Shown here: positions 15,830-24,061 of the stretch, piece after piece
Position numbering within the stretch: the stretch's first letter is position 1
How the letters are laid out: every line of letters starts with the position of its first letter
Assembly (NCBI GenBank): GCA_902766045.1
Contig: CACXCA010000001.1
Span: 1-56,289 of the forward strand
Length of the DNA stretch: 56,289 nucleotides
Direction: 5' to 3'
Source: an uncultured Bacteroidales bacterium
GTDB taxonomy: Bacteria > Bacteroidota > Bacteroidia > Bacteroidales > Paludibacteraceae
Notes under the pieces: model-generated
Database searches by the model: none
What the model saw: only the letters and a program-made list of their open reading frames with translations
Told to the model about the DNA's origin: nothing
Made by a program: the position numbers and the translations under genes

Positions 15830-16132
15830 ATGAGTACCCAAGCGATGCAACAAGTAATAGCCGACTATTTCAAGACGCAACCCGTCCTGAAAGCATGGAT
15901 TTTCGGTTCTTTTGCCCATGGCGAAGAGACTCCGAAGAGTGATGTGGATATTCTTTTTGTCCCTGATTATTCCAGCAAGCCATTTTCTCTTTTCACGCAT
16001 GGTGGTATGTTGATGGACTTGCAAGAACTATTGGGTCGGGAAGTTGACTTGGTTGTCGAGGGAACATTACGTCCATATGCCGCAGAAACAGCTAATAGTG
16101 ACAAGATACTGATTTATGAGAGAAAAAGCTAG
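15830..16132 (+). CDS. MNT-type minimal nucleotidyltransferase (MntA-like antitoxin)
   Basis: Protein of 100 aa. The nucleotidyltransferase core GSFAHGEETPKSDVDILF is complete (GSF/A with the SD-x-D metal-binding pair near residues 37-40), and the third acidic strand is VDLVVEG. In MntA/HepT modules this enzyme adds AMP to the HEPN toxin and neutralises it. The downstream frame overlaps by 17 nt and begins with MREKARDKGRL, a typical HEPN (DUF86) start, but then diverges. The antitoxin therefore appears to have lost a normal partner. Confidence 0.85.
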   Translation: MSTQAMQQVIADYFKTQPVLKAWIFGSFAHGEETPKSDVDILFVPDYSSKPFSLFTHGGMLMDLQELLGREVDLVVEGTLRPYAAETANSDKILIYERKS

Positions 16133-16505
16133 GGATAAAGGACGGTTGATGGATTGCCTCAACAACCTCGTTGAGCGGTATGGCAAATCGCCACTCCTCT
16201 TTGCCATTATCACTTTAATTCAAATCGTCTCCTCATGCACCACCGGCACACAGCCTCAACACGATAACATTATACCCGATGAAACGGTAGAAAATAACAC
16301 ACAAAGAGTAGACTCACTATCTCAATCCGATTCTATTAAATACGTTCCTGCTCCGAATGAGGAAGACAGCGCACCCATTATCGAAACAGAAGAGAAACAA
16401 CCCTTTCTCATCACAAAGTATTCTGCCGGATTCTTCACATTAGGCGACACTATCGGCAATTTAATTCAATACTATGGATGGAAGGAAGAAGAATTTCAAG
16501 CCTAA
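16116..16505 (+). pseudogene. Chimeric ORF: HEPN-toxin start joined to a lipoprotein-like sequence
   Basis: Frame of 129 aa. Residues 1-24 (MREKARDKGRLMDCL...ERYGK) look like the beginning of a HEPN/DUF86 toxin (HepT), including its 17-nt overlap with the nucleotidyltransferase gene. After that the sequence becomes a hydrophobic stretch ending in IVSSC, which looks like a lipobox, and then an acidic, Ser/Thr-rich tail. No HEPN RxxxxH motif is present. Alternatively a genuine lipoprotein starts at the internal Met12 (base 16149) and the resemblance to HEPN is partly chance. A deletion fusion is my preferred reading. Confidence 0.5.
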
Positions 16506-16547
16506 CGCACGAGTAATGGAGGTGCGGATGGGGATGAGGTACTGATG

Positions 16548-16657
16548 CAACAACCACACACTTTTTCGGGCGACTTTGTTGTAATTGCAACTATTTTACA
16601 GCAGTAAAGAGAGGTTCATTCGAACGAAATGCGTATTTACGCAAAATATTCGGAAGT
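16548..16657. repeat. 110-bp direct repeat, left copy
   Basis: Near-identical to 18101-18210 (constant offset of 1553; only a few substitutions). It contains one ACACTTTTTCGGGCGAC box and one copy of the TGCGTA..TACGCA hairpin element. Together with the right copy it brackets the ATPase gene at 16692-18014. Confidence 0.85.
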
Positions 16658-16691
16658 CTAGAAACGGAGGAATCTACACAATAAAAATCAG

Positions 16692-18014
16692 CTACAACTC
16701 CGTCAAAAGGAATCCCATATAGAACGGCAAGGTCAACAATGCACCATTTCTCCCAATATTATAATCACCTAATTTCAGGGCATCATACACATGATACTTC
16801 TCGGGGTGTTTCAGCAGTGTGGACATAGACTTTGCATTGCCTGTCCGAGCCTTGCACTCAACAGGTACGCACTTTCCTTTATAGCGAATCACAAAATCGA
16901 TTTCTATTCCATCTGTTTTTTGATAATAATATAATTTGCGTCCCATTTTGCAAAGCAAGTCAGCCATCACATTCTCGTAGATAGCTCCCTTGTAACTGAG
17001 CAGATTCCCTTGTAAAATGTCTGATTGCGTTCCCTCATCTAACATGCTGACAAACAAACCCGTGTCAGTCATATACACCTTGAACGAGTCATGTAACGCA
17101 TTGCCACTCAACGGCAACTCTGTTGTCGTCAGATTATAACAACGCTGAATGATTCCCGCATCCTCGATCCATTGCAGACAGCCAATGTATTCTTTGCTTC
17201 TCCCTCCCTTTCGCACCGTGGCGAACGAGAACTTTTTATTATCCTTGCTCAACTGACGAGGTATCGACTCAAAACATTCACGAATTCTGTTTTTATCCGC
17301 AGGGTTGGCATACTTCACCATGTCGGACTTATATTCATCCACTATACTCCGCTGAACTGCTATGACTTGATTGATGTCTCGTGTGTTTAAGAAAGTGCGA
17401 ACAGCCGCCGGCATTCCACCTACCACAATATACTCCAACAATAACTGCCGCATCCGATTGTGGATTGCCTGCGGTACAGGAGTCTCTTCCGCCAACATCT
17501 TTCTCAACAGGTCAAAGACAGGGGTCTGCAAGTCATTTGCCCAAAGCCACTCCTCAAAATCCATCGGATACATATCCACAATCGTCTCAAACCCGACCGG
17601 GATTGACGTCTCCGAATCGGATGACCGATAGCCGCTCACACCAAGCAATGAGCCTGTACATATAACATCGTATCTGCCATCCAACTTGAAAAATTTCAGT
17701 GCAGCACGAGCTTGCGGACAGTCTTGTATCTCGTCCAACACCAGACATGTCTTCTTCGCTTCAAAACGAGCAGTCGGGACAGCGGCTGAAATCGCAACTG
17801 TCAAATAATCAACCTGCAAAGATCCCTTGAACAATTCACACAAATCCTTCTGTTCATGGAAATCAATATAGACTACATTCTTATAGTTCTTACGAGCAAA
17901 CGACAGTACCGAACTCGTCTTTCCACATTGACGACACCCTTTAATAACCAATGGATTTCTTTCTGGTGTGTTTTTCCATTGCACAAAAAAACTATCTATC
18001 TTTCTATTATACAT
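16692..18014 (-). CDS. AAA_14/DUF4143 ATPase, copy 1
   Basis: Protein of 440 aa. P-loop GCRQCGKT at residues 26-33, Walker B CLVLDEIQD near 88-96, sensor-like VICTGSLLG. The C-terminal DUF4143 part ends in a PD-(D/E)XK-like core (IEIDFVIRY ... VPVECKA) with the E-x-K intact. These paired ATPase/DUF4143 proteins are abundant and often multi-copy in Bacteroidales; their physiological role is unknown to me. The gene is bracketed by 110-bp direct repeats. Its promoter carries three 33-bp tandem boxes that probably bind a regulator, possibly the protein itself. Confidence 0.85.
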   Translation of the reverse strand: MYNRKIDSFFVQWKNTPERNPLVIKGCRQCGKTSSVLSFARKNYKNVVYIDFHEQKDLCELFKGSLQVDYLTVAISAAVPTARFEAKKTCLVLDEIQDCPQARAALKFFKLDGRYDVICTGSLLGVSGYRSSDSETSIPVGFETIVDMYPMDFEEWLWANDLQTPVFDLLRKMLAEETPVPQAIHNRMRQLLLEYIVVGGMPAAVRTFLNTRDINQVIAVQRSIVDEYKSDMVKYANPADKNRIRECFESIPRQLSKDNKKFSFATVRKGGRSKEYIGCLQWIEDAGIIQRCYNLTTTELPLSGNALHDSFKVYMTDTGLFVSMLDEGTQSDILQGNLLSYKGAIYENVMADLLCKMGRKLYYYQKTDGIEIDFVIRYKGKCVPVECKARTGNAKSMSTLLKHPEKYHVYDALKLGDYNIGRNGALLTLPFYMGFLLTEL

Positions 18015-18037
18015 ACATTTACATATTTATTACGATG

Positions 18038-18045
18038 CAAATATA
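18038..18045 (-). promoter_or_regulatory. -7 box for ATPase copy 1
   Basis: TATATTTG followed by CATCG on the minus strand, 24 nt before the start codon and adjoining the innermost 33-bp operator-like box. Confidence 0.7.
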
Positions 18046-18129
18046 CACTTTTTCGGGCGACTTTTCACCATATCTTCACACTTTTTCGGGCGACTTTTTC
18101 CAACAACCACACACTTTTTCGGGCGACTT
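18045..18129. repeat. Three 33-bp-spaced operator-like boxes before ATPase copy 1
   Basis: ACACTTTTTCGGGCGACTT (minus strand AAGTCGCCCGAAAAAGTGT) begins at 18045, 18078 and 18111, an exact 33-bp period with unrelated 14-nt spacers. The array abuts the -7 box of the minus-strand ATPase. The three boxes before ATPase copy 3 (30397-30480) have the same period and share the core AAAGTYGCCY. Confidence 0.85.
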
Positions 18130-18210
18130 CGTTGTAATTGCAATTATTTTACAGCAGTAAAGAGAGGTTCATTCGAACAAAATGCGTATTTACGCAAAAT
18201 ATTCGAAAGT
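18101..18210. repeat. 110-bp direct repeat, right copy
   Basis: Partner of 16548-16657. It lies in the intergenic region between the divergent ATPase genes 1 and 2. Confidence 0.85.
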
Positions 18211-18236
18211 GTTATTGGAGATTTGATCATAATTAT

Positions 18237-18244
18237 TATATTTG
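18237..18244 (+). promoter_or_regulatory. -7 box for ATPase copy 2
   Basis: TATATTTG followed by C. It is sandwiched between two copies of the TTCGAA..TGCGTA..TACGCA..TTCGAA hairpin element, at 18170-18210 and 18245-18285. Confidence 0.65.
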
Positions 18245-18285
18245 CATTCGAACAAAATGCGTATTTACGCAAAATATTCGAAAGT
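18245..18285. repeat. Hairpin element overlapping the ATPase copy 2 leader
   Basis: Imperfect palindrome with outer arms TTCGAA and inner arms TGCGTA/TACGCA. It spans the expected transcription start and ends immediately before the ATG at 18286. Other copies lie at 18170-18210, in 16617-16657, and degenerate at 19641-19670. Confidence 0.75.
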
Positions 18286-19599
18286 ATGGGTAGAATTGAA
18301 AGAAAATATTATCTCAACAAACTCATTGAGAGGCGAGGAAACGGACGAGTAAAGGTGATCACCGGCATCCGTAGGTGTGGCAAGTCAGTACTCCTTTTCG
18401 ATATTTTTGGTGAGTATCTCAGGGCAGAGGGTGTCACCGAAGATCAACTGATCATACTGAAACTTGACGTGGCAATGAACGCCCAGTACCGTAATCCAAT
18501 GGAGTTGGACAAGTATTTGCGTGGCCAAATAACGGACTCCAGCAAGCAATACTACGTCATGCTTGACGAAATACAGGAGGTGAGCACCATTCGCAATCCA
18601 TGGCTCCAAGATGAGAATGCTACAATCGGTTTCGTGGATGTTCTTTTGGGGTTGATGGATTTCAGGAACGTGGATGTCTATGTGACGGGCAGCAATTCGA
18701 AGATGATTTCGTCAGATATCATGACTGAATTCAAGGACCGAGGCGATGAGATCCACGTCAATCCACTGATGTATAAGGAGTTCTATACTGCCTATCAGGG
18801 AGACAAGCGTCGGGCATGGCAGGAGTTCGTCACCTATGGAGGATTGCCAAGAGTCATGTCTCTCACGAGCGATAGCGATAAGAGTCAGTATCTGCAGGAT
18901 TTGATTCGGAAAACCTATCTGACCGACGTGATTGAGCGGAATCGTCTTCAGAAGGACATTTCCGTGTTGGACGATCTGCTGAATATTGTCTCCAGCAGTG
19001 TTGGGTCGCTCACTAACCCTAAAAAACTTGAGAACACATTCGAGTCTGTGAAGCAAAAGAAGATAGATGATGCGACCATCAGCACCTATCTTGACTATTT
19101 TGTGGAATCCTATCTTTTGCGACGAGCCAATCAGTATGATATCAAAGGGAAGAAATATATCAATACGCCGCTGAAATACTACCTTGCCGATGTAGGTTTA
19201 CGAAACGCTCAACTCAATTTCCGTCAGCAAGAGGAAACCCATCTGATGGAGAATGTTATCTTCAACGAGCTTTGTGTCAGAGGATTTAATGTCGATGTAG
19301 GTGTGGTAGAATACAACTATAAAGATGAGCAAGGCAAGAGCAAGCGGAAAAAGTTGGAGGTTGATTTTGTGGTAAATCGGGGTAATCGTCGATGTTATAT
19401 TCAATCGGCTTTCGCCATACCCGACGAGGAGAAAAGGGAGCAAGAGACCAACTCTTTACGTCGCATCAACGACTCCTATCGTAAGATTGTCGTTGTGCGA
19501 GACCCCATTGTGCCATGGTATGACGAGGGTGGCATCTACTACATCGGCCTGGAAGATTTCTGTTTGGAGTATATTGATGAGCTGGATAGGACGTTGTAG
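18286..19599 (+). CDS. AAA_14/DUF4143 ATPase, copy 2
   Basis: Protein of 437 aa starting at the ATG at 18286 (MGRIERKYYL); the frame is open much further upstream, but that stretch contains the promoter and repeats. P-loop GIRRCGKS at residues 27-34, Walker B YYVMLDEIQE near 85-94, VYVTGSNSK sensor. In the DUF4143 part the acidic motif LEVDFVV is kept, but the following E-x-K is replaced by YIQSAF, so the nuclease-like site is probably inactive, unlike copies 1 and 3. It is divergent from copy 1 and only distantly similar to it. A fragment of its 3' end is duplicated at 19694-19736. Confidence 0.85.
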   Translation: MGRIERKYYLNKLIERRGNGRVKVITGIRRCGKSVLLFDIFGEYLRAEGVTEDQLIILKLDVAMNAQYRNPMELDKYLRGQITDSSKQYYVMLDEIQEVSTIRNPWLQDENATIGFVDVLLGLMDFRNVDVYVTGSNSKMISSDIMTEFKDRGDEIHVNPLMYKEFYTAYQGDKRRAWQEFVTYGGLPRVMSLTSDSDKSQYLQDLIRKTYLTDVIERNRLQKDISVLDDLLNIVSSSVGSLTNPKKLENTFESVKQKKIDDATISTYLDYFVESYLLRRANQYDIKGKKYINTPLKYYLADVGLRNAQLNFRQQEETHLMENVIFNELCVRGFNVDVGVVEYNYKDEQGKSKRKKLEVDFVVNRGNRRCYIQSAFAIPDEEKREQETNSLRRINDSYRKIVVVRDPIVPWYDEGGIYYIGLEDFCLEYIDELDRTL

Positions 19600-19633
19600 G
19601 ATGGTCCATAATGAGTAGTTTCTTAGTCGTTTG

Positions 19634-19736
19634 GAGAGGTTCATTCGAACGGAATGCGTATTTACGCAAGATGTTAGGTTGGGGATGGAGGTTCTGTTTG
19701 GAGTATATTGATGAACGGGATTAGGTGTTGTAATTG
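19634..19736. repeat. Degenerate hairpin element plus duplicated 3' end of ATPase copy 2
   Basis: 19634-19670 repeats the GAGAGGTTCATTCGAAC...TACGCA element. 19694-19736 repeats the last about 43 bp of the ATPase 2 gene (19560-19602) with a few changes. It records a past tandem duplication or recombination at this locus. Confidence 0.7.
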
Positions 19737-19784
19737 GATTGTGAAATAGGGAGAGATTTAATAACAACCTAATATTCGAACAAC

Positions 19785-20873
19785 CTAAATAAAATCATCT
19801 ACTATTATTTTTTCACTTTTTATTCCTGCAAGATCTTTCATTTGTTGTATCGATTTTTCAACAATTTGTCTGATTCTCTCTCGTGTTAGATAGAAATGTT
19901 CAGCTATCGTACTAAGAGATTTTGACTCCTCATTTATTCCATAATATGCTCTTAGAATAAGTCTTTCTCTTTTATCTAAGTGACTTAAAAGCCTATTAAT
20001 ATAATATACATTATAATCCATATTTTGGAAATCGTCAATAGACATAAAATCGCCTTCAAAACAATCTAAATCATTAACAACATGTATTATATCAAACAGA
20101 TCATCAGGCAAATCATTTAGATATTTTACAATTTCAGTATTAACATTCTCATCTAACTCAATATCATTTGCAGAAGGGGAAAATTCATGAATTTGTTCAT
20201 ATTTTTCCTTAAAAGTACAAATTTTACGATATAAATTCAACTGATTTAAGGGCAACTTTATCATAAATGGAATAGAAATCATTGAATTTGAAATTGACTG
20301 AAGAATCAAATTCTTTGCATAATATGAGAAATTACAATACTGTGTGTGGTCAAAGCACTCTGCTGCTTTTATAAGACCAATATTTCCCTCTTGTATGATA
20401 TCTTCTAAGGGGACACCTTTCCCACTGTATAGAAGTGCAATATTTGCCACAAGTCTTTGCCGACTTTTAATTATCATATCAAACGCTTTAGAGTCTCCAT
20501 TCCGATATCGTTTAAATAGTTCTATTGTTTCAGCATTTGAATAGTTCCGATATTTAGAAATTTGATTTAAATAAAAGCGTAAAGACTCACATTGTTCTTC
20601 CTCAAAGAACCTATTAATATTGAATTTCTGAGGTGCTTCAATAGGAGTAAGCAGGTCTTCTTTTTCTTCTGTGTTCTCTTCAATCTGAAGAGAACCCTCC
20701 TTTGCAAACCATAATGAATTATCATCCTGATACCAATAGGGAATATTTTGTGGAGAAAATAACAATTCTGCCACATAGCATTTATCTAATTCGAGTTCAT
20801 TTGAGATCACTCGTATCTTAAGACCATTACTATGTGATAACAACAAATATATTCTCTCAATATCGCCCATCAA
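19785..20873 (-). CDS. Sigma-70-type factor with N-terminal winged-helix-like domain, last gene of the defence-like operon
   Basis: Protein of 362 aa. Residues about 5-60 resemble a winged-helix/HARE-type domain (IERIYLLLSHSNGLKIRVIS, then PYWYQDDNSLWFAKEG). Residues about 90-220 carry sigma region 1.2/2 features (FYLNQISKYR, RLVANIALLYSGKGVPLEDI, IQEGNIGLIKAAE). Residues about 290-350 are region 4 with a helix-turn-helix (LSTIAEHFYLTRERIRQIVE). This is the architecture of a primary-type sigma factor, but diverged and shortened. Its start overlaps the stop of the upstream gene (ATGA), so it is translationally coupled to the methylase/helicase/SMC operon. A role in switching transcription during the response is an inference. 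Confidence 0.8.
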   Translation of the reverse strand: MMGDIERIYLLLSHSNGLKIRVISNELELDKCYVAELLFSPQNIPYWYQDDNSLWFAKEGSLQIEENTEEKEDLLTPIEAPQKFNINRFFEEEQCESLRFYLNQISKYRNYSNAETIELFKRYRNGDSKAFDMIIKSRQRLVANIALLYSGKGVPLEDIIQEGNIGLIKAAECFDHTQYCNFSYYAKNLILQSISNSMISIPFMIKLPLNQLNLYRKICTFKEKYEQIHEFSPSANDIELDENVNTEIVKYLNDLPDDLFDIIHVVNDLDCFEGDFMSIDDFQNMDYNVYYINRLLSHLDKRERLILRAYYGINEESKSLSTIAEHFYLTRERIRQIVEKSIQQMKDLAGIKSEKIIVDDFI

Positions 20874-21328
20874 ATATTTTTTTGCATTTTCATATAATCA
20901 AGAATCTCCACACACCATCCTATTAGACACTTAGTCCGACGATCTATAACAGCCTCACCATATTCTGGATATAATGCTCGTATAAGTTCCTTTCCTTCCT
21001 TTATAGCCGTCTCTTCTGAATATAATGCCGTTTTTGCAAAAAGTTGTCCTATCAATTCATTTTTAATTATCAGTTCATAGATTTTAACTTTCGCCTGTTT
21101 GGGTTCTTGCATAATATTCTGCCCCAAAGGGGTCAACTTTAGATTGTCATCTATAAGGTTAAGAAAATAACAAGCATTCGCATAGTAAGAGGCCTGGCGA
21201 ACCTCAAACTTGTTAAATTCAGCAATGTCATTTAGAGTACAATTAACAGTATTACCTATAAGCTTGAAAGTTCTAATGACTGTTGCTAACGTATTGGCCT
21301 GAGGTAGTAGTTTCTTCATAGTAATCAA
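20870..21328 (-). CDS. Small winged-helix-like protein of the defence-like operon
   Basis: Protein of 152 aa. The first about 80 residues look like a winged helix (NTVNCTLNDIAEFNKFEVRQ, ASYYANACYFLNLIDDNLKL). The rest is helical, ending CLIGWCVEILDYM. I do not recognise a named family; similar small proteins accompany restriction-type gene clusters. It overlaps both neighbours by 4 nt (ATGA), so it must be made with them. DNA binding or operon control is inferred. Confidence 0.6.
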   Translation of the reverse strand: MITMKKLLPQANTLATVIRTFKLIGNTVNCTLNDIAEFNKFEVRQASYYANACYFLNLIDDNLKLTPLGQNIMQEPKQAKVKIYELIIKNELIGQLFAKTALYSEETAIKEGKELIRALYPEYGEAVIDRRTKCLIGWCVEILDYMKMQKNI

Positions 21329-21780
21329 ATGTCAATTAAATTGTCCGACACTAACATTTTATAGTAATTATGAAGAATTGTGTAGCGGTCATTTTTTCTT
21401 TTGTCTACAAAATCAACTCCTAGTTTCTTACATAGAATAGGGAAACCACCATTGGCATAAAACTCGAACGCTTGATACATTTTATCCTTATCTGGATCGT
21501 CTTTCGCTCTCTCCTGTAGAATAGACTGATTACCTTCTTTCAGATAAGCCAAGAAATTCATAACTTCTTTTTCCCTTTCCTCAAAGAATGTTATTTGAAC
21601 GGTCTCAGCCCTGTTAGAAAATGGCACGTATGCGCGATTAGCATAACCAATAAGAGCAGAAATCGTCAAAATCTGGGCATATTCTTTGAATATTTTCAAA
21701 TCTTTCACTAAATATCGCATTTGTTCATCCTGATCAAGATTACGATTTATACGATAAGTATTGTCTATATTGATTGGCAT
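21325..21780 (-). CDS. Protein resembling DNA-phosphorothioation-associated protein 4 (DND_4)
   Basis: Protein of 151 aa. The pattern LVKDLKIFKEYAQILTISAL-IGYANR near residues 25-50, a middle acidic helix, and FEFYANGGFPILCKKLG near 105-122 match my recollection of the small family called dnd system-associated protein 4, which lies next to dndBCDE clusters. It is separated by 5 bp from the DndD-like ATPase upstream and overlaps the next gene by 4 nt. Biochemical function is unknown. If the family assignment holds, it links this methylase-containing operon to phosphorothioate-type restriction. Confidence 0.55.
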   Translation of the reverse strand: MPINIDNTYRINRNLDQDEQMRYLVKDLKIFKEYAQILTISALIGYANRAYVPFSNRAETVQITFFEEREKEVMNFLAYLKEGNQSILQERAKDDPDKDKMYQAFEFYANGGFPILCKKLGVDFVDKRKNDRYTILHNYYKMLVSDNLIDI

Positions 21781-21785
21781 AGTTA

Positions 21786-23882
21786 TTATTTTATATATGT
21801 GATACCTTCGTTTGTATTCTTATACAATCTTGTTATTGAATTTACTGTCGGCATAACTAGATGTTGTACCCCCTCAAAGCTTTTGTCATCTACCATCAGA
21901 ATAATCTGATTAGCAAAAGTATTAATATATTGGGCAACATTGTCTAAGTTCCCGCCACTCAATTCAGTAAATGGCGAATCAATCAAGAATGGATATTCAT
22001 GAGAAACCTTTAATTTGTCTGTGGTTCTATCCTCATTCGAATAATCCAAAATTGCTTTAGCAAAAGCAAGCGAGTTAACTTTACTTTGTCCTGTGGATTT
22101 CCCCTCCGCAACCGTAAGTACAATTTCCTCATGGATTTCACCCTCGCTATAGCCTTCATCTTCTAGAGTCTTAATGTATCCACTATTTATCCATGATGTA
22201 CGTAATTCGTTATACTTACTTTGGACATACGTTACTAATCGATATTTCTCTCTCCCTTTATTATATCTATTATATTGGCATAAATAGATACACCTACCGA
22301 TATCCTCACTAAGCGACCTATATGCTTTTATCAAATAACTATTAATGTTTTTAAGAGAAATTTCACTATTTCGTTCACCAATTTTCTCAATCGCTTTCTT
22401 GAATAGTTCGAGCACATCCTGCTCCGTATTTAATGATTTTAACTGATTTTGATTAACAGAAGCATCATCTAGTTCTTTTCGAGCCTCCTTCAATCGTTTT
22501 TTTAGTCGATCAATTGTTTCATGATGTCGTTCTTCTTCATTTTCCCATCGTCCCATCAACATATTTTGCTTCGTTCTATTTTCCTCAAGTTGTTTAATAG
22601 TGACAGAAACGTTTGCAACCAAAGATGACGAGATCTCCGACAATTTTTTTTTTATATTTGCCACTTCTTCTTCACTAGATTTCATCTCTTTATAACTATC
22701 ATTGAGCAGCTTTTTAGACCTTCTTTTTTCGCCTTCAAATTGGTTCGCCATATAGAGCAACGTGCTACTAATATTGTCCGGAGGCAAAGTTATTATCATC
22801 TCTTCAAGTCGTTTTATAATGTCGTCAGTCATATCACATCCGCAAATACATTTTGGTCGTTTTAAAATACTTTTAACAGCTTCAACAGTAAGCCCAGTCG
22901 GTACATCGATATCTTCTATTGAAGTTTTCACATCATGTACTAAACTATCTGTTACCAAAGCATATCCATCAGAGAGTCGAGTAAAAAATTGCTCAGTATT
23001 CTGTTCAAACTGTTTTTTTGCTCTCGCCAAGTCTTTTTCCAAACCTTTGCGTTTCCGTTCTATTTCGGCAGAATCCTCAAGTTGGGATAGTTGTAACGAA
23101 ATTTTATCTAATTCTGATTCTGTTTTCTCTTTGTTTTTTAATATAGTTCTCAGTCCTATTCCTTTATCTTCTATGTCATCTTCAAGTTCCTCTATTTCCT
23201 TTTCTAATTTTTCTACCGTGACATTACCCGACTCTTTGTATATACGATTTAACTCTTTACGAATATCACTATTAACATCCTTTATCTCTTCATTACACAA
23301 TTTGAAAAGTTTCTCATTAGTAACAAGAGAGATTACATTCTTAATAGTATCTTTCGACTGATCTCCTACAATATTGAGTTTTTTCATACGTTCACCATCG
23401 AAAGTTATCCCTTCCAGAATAGATTTTGGTATAATTCTAGATAACAGTCCATCGATAGTTTCTTCATTAGTTTCAGGTACTGTTCGTTCACCATTAGGTT
23501 CCGTATGACTTAATTCCACCTTTGTTTTTGATGTAAGTTTATCGTTGTTACGCATGAATGTCTCCGTACGCTTTACGAAATATTCGATTTCTTTGTGAGT
23601 AAAAGATAACTCCACCCAACAATCAATCGAATTGGCATGGCGATCCACTTCAAGACGATGATAAAGAGATGAATTTAACGAGTATGGTGTCTCTTCCTTC
23701 TCACGCATACTCTTAAAATCAAAGCCGTACAGTACCCATTGAAAAGAAAAAAGAATTTCCGTTTTACCAGTGCCATTAACTCCCAACACAAGCGATATGT
23801 TCTTCTGTTCCGTGATATCAAAACATATGGTAACATCCTGGAAACAACGATAATTGTGGTATTTGATGTAATTGAACTTCAT
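21786..23882 (-). CDS. DndD-like SMC-family ATPase with CxC zinc hook
   Basis: Protein of 698 aa. N-terminal ATPase lobe with P-loop GVNGTGKT at residues 34-41 and IQWVLYG-like context (FSFQWVLYGFDF). Long coiled-coil arms run from about 200-300 and 385-520. The hinge region carries CICGCDMTDD near residue 345, a zinc-hook-like Cys motif. The C-terminal lobe has a signature-like SLAFAKAIL and Walker B FLIDSPFTELSGG. The layout matches DndD and Rad50-like ATPases of DNA-modification and restriction systems. The start ATG overlaps the stop of the 60-aa gene (ATGA). It probably senses DNA and couples ATP hydrolysis to the effector; the partner is not known. Confidence 0.85.
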   Translation of the reverse strand: MKFNYIKYHNYRCFQDVTICFDITEQKNISLVLGVNGTGKTEILFSFQWVLYGFDFKSMREKEETPYSLNSSLYHRLEVDRHANSIDCWVELSFTHKEIEYFVKRTETFMRNNDKLTSKTKVELSHTEPNGERTVPETNEETIDGLLSRIIPKSILEGITFDGERMKKLNIVGDQSKDTIKNVISLVTNEKLFKLCNEEIKDVNSDIRKELNRIYKESGNVTVEKLEKEIEELEDDIEDKGIGLRTILKNKEKTESELDKISLQLSQLEDSAEIERKRKGLEKDLARAKKQFEQNTEQFFTRLSDGYALVTDSLVHDVKTSIEDIDVPTGLTVEAVKSILKRPKCICGCDMTDDIIKRLEEMIITLPPDNISSTLLYMANQFEGEKRRSKKLLNDSYKEMKSSEEEVANIKKKLSEISSSLVANVSVTIKQLEENRTKQNMLMGRWENEEERHHETIDRLKKRLKEARKELDDASVNQNQLKSLNTEQDVLELFKKAIEKIGERNSEISLKNINSYLIKAYRSLSEDIGRCIYLCQYNRYNKGREKYRLVTYVQSKYNELRTSWINSGYIKTLEDEGYSEGEIHEEIVLTVAEGKSTGQSKVNSLAFAKAILDYSNEDRTTDKLKVSHEYPFLIDSPFTELSGGNLDNVAQYINTFANQIILMVDDKSFEGVQHLVMPTVNSITRLYKNTNEGITYIK

Positions 23883-24061
23883 GATGCTATGTTTTTTAAC
23901 ACTATTTCTTTCACAACTTCTTCCAATTGTGATTTTAATTCTTTATTGTTACCAGTTTCCTGACAGGTTTTGGCATAATTCAGAAACTTCCAAAAACCTT
24001 CCTTTTGAACTTCTGTAAAATGAAGTTCGTTCAAAACTTCTTCAATCGGGTTCTGATTCAT
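23879..24061 (-). CDS. 60-aa helical protein between helicase and SMC ATPase genes
   Basis: Short but convincing gene. It overlaps the helicase gene by 20 nt and the ATPase gene by 4 nt, so it sits in the coupled series. The sequence (MNQNPIEEVLNELHF ... EVVKEIVLKNIAS) is predicted to be all helix with many Glu/Lys. No family recognised. It is likely a small structural subunit of the complex formed by its neighbours. Confidence 0.6.
   Translation of the reverse strand: MNQNPIEEVLNELHFTEVQKEGFWKFLNYAKTCQETGNNKELKSQLEEVVKEIVLKNIAS

Noticed and set aside
18045-18129. Possible CRISPR array (regularly spaced short repeats)
   Set aside because: Only three units, a 19-bp conserved part with 14-nt gaps, adjacent to a promoter, no cas genes. 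Operator-like boxes fit better.
17968-18285. Extended N-terminus for ATPase copy 2
   Set aside because: The open frame passes through the 33-bp boxes, hairpin elements and promoter. The homologous protein starts at MGRIERKYY.
22762-23361. Ser-rich 199-codon plus-strand frame opposite the DndD-like gene
   Set aside because: Low-complexity antisense of the coiled-coil region; no promoter or homology features.
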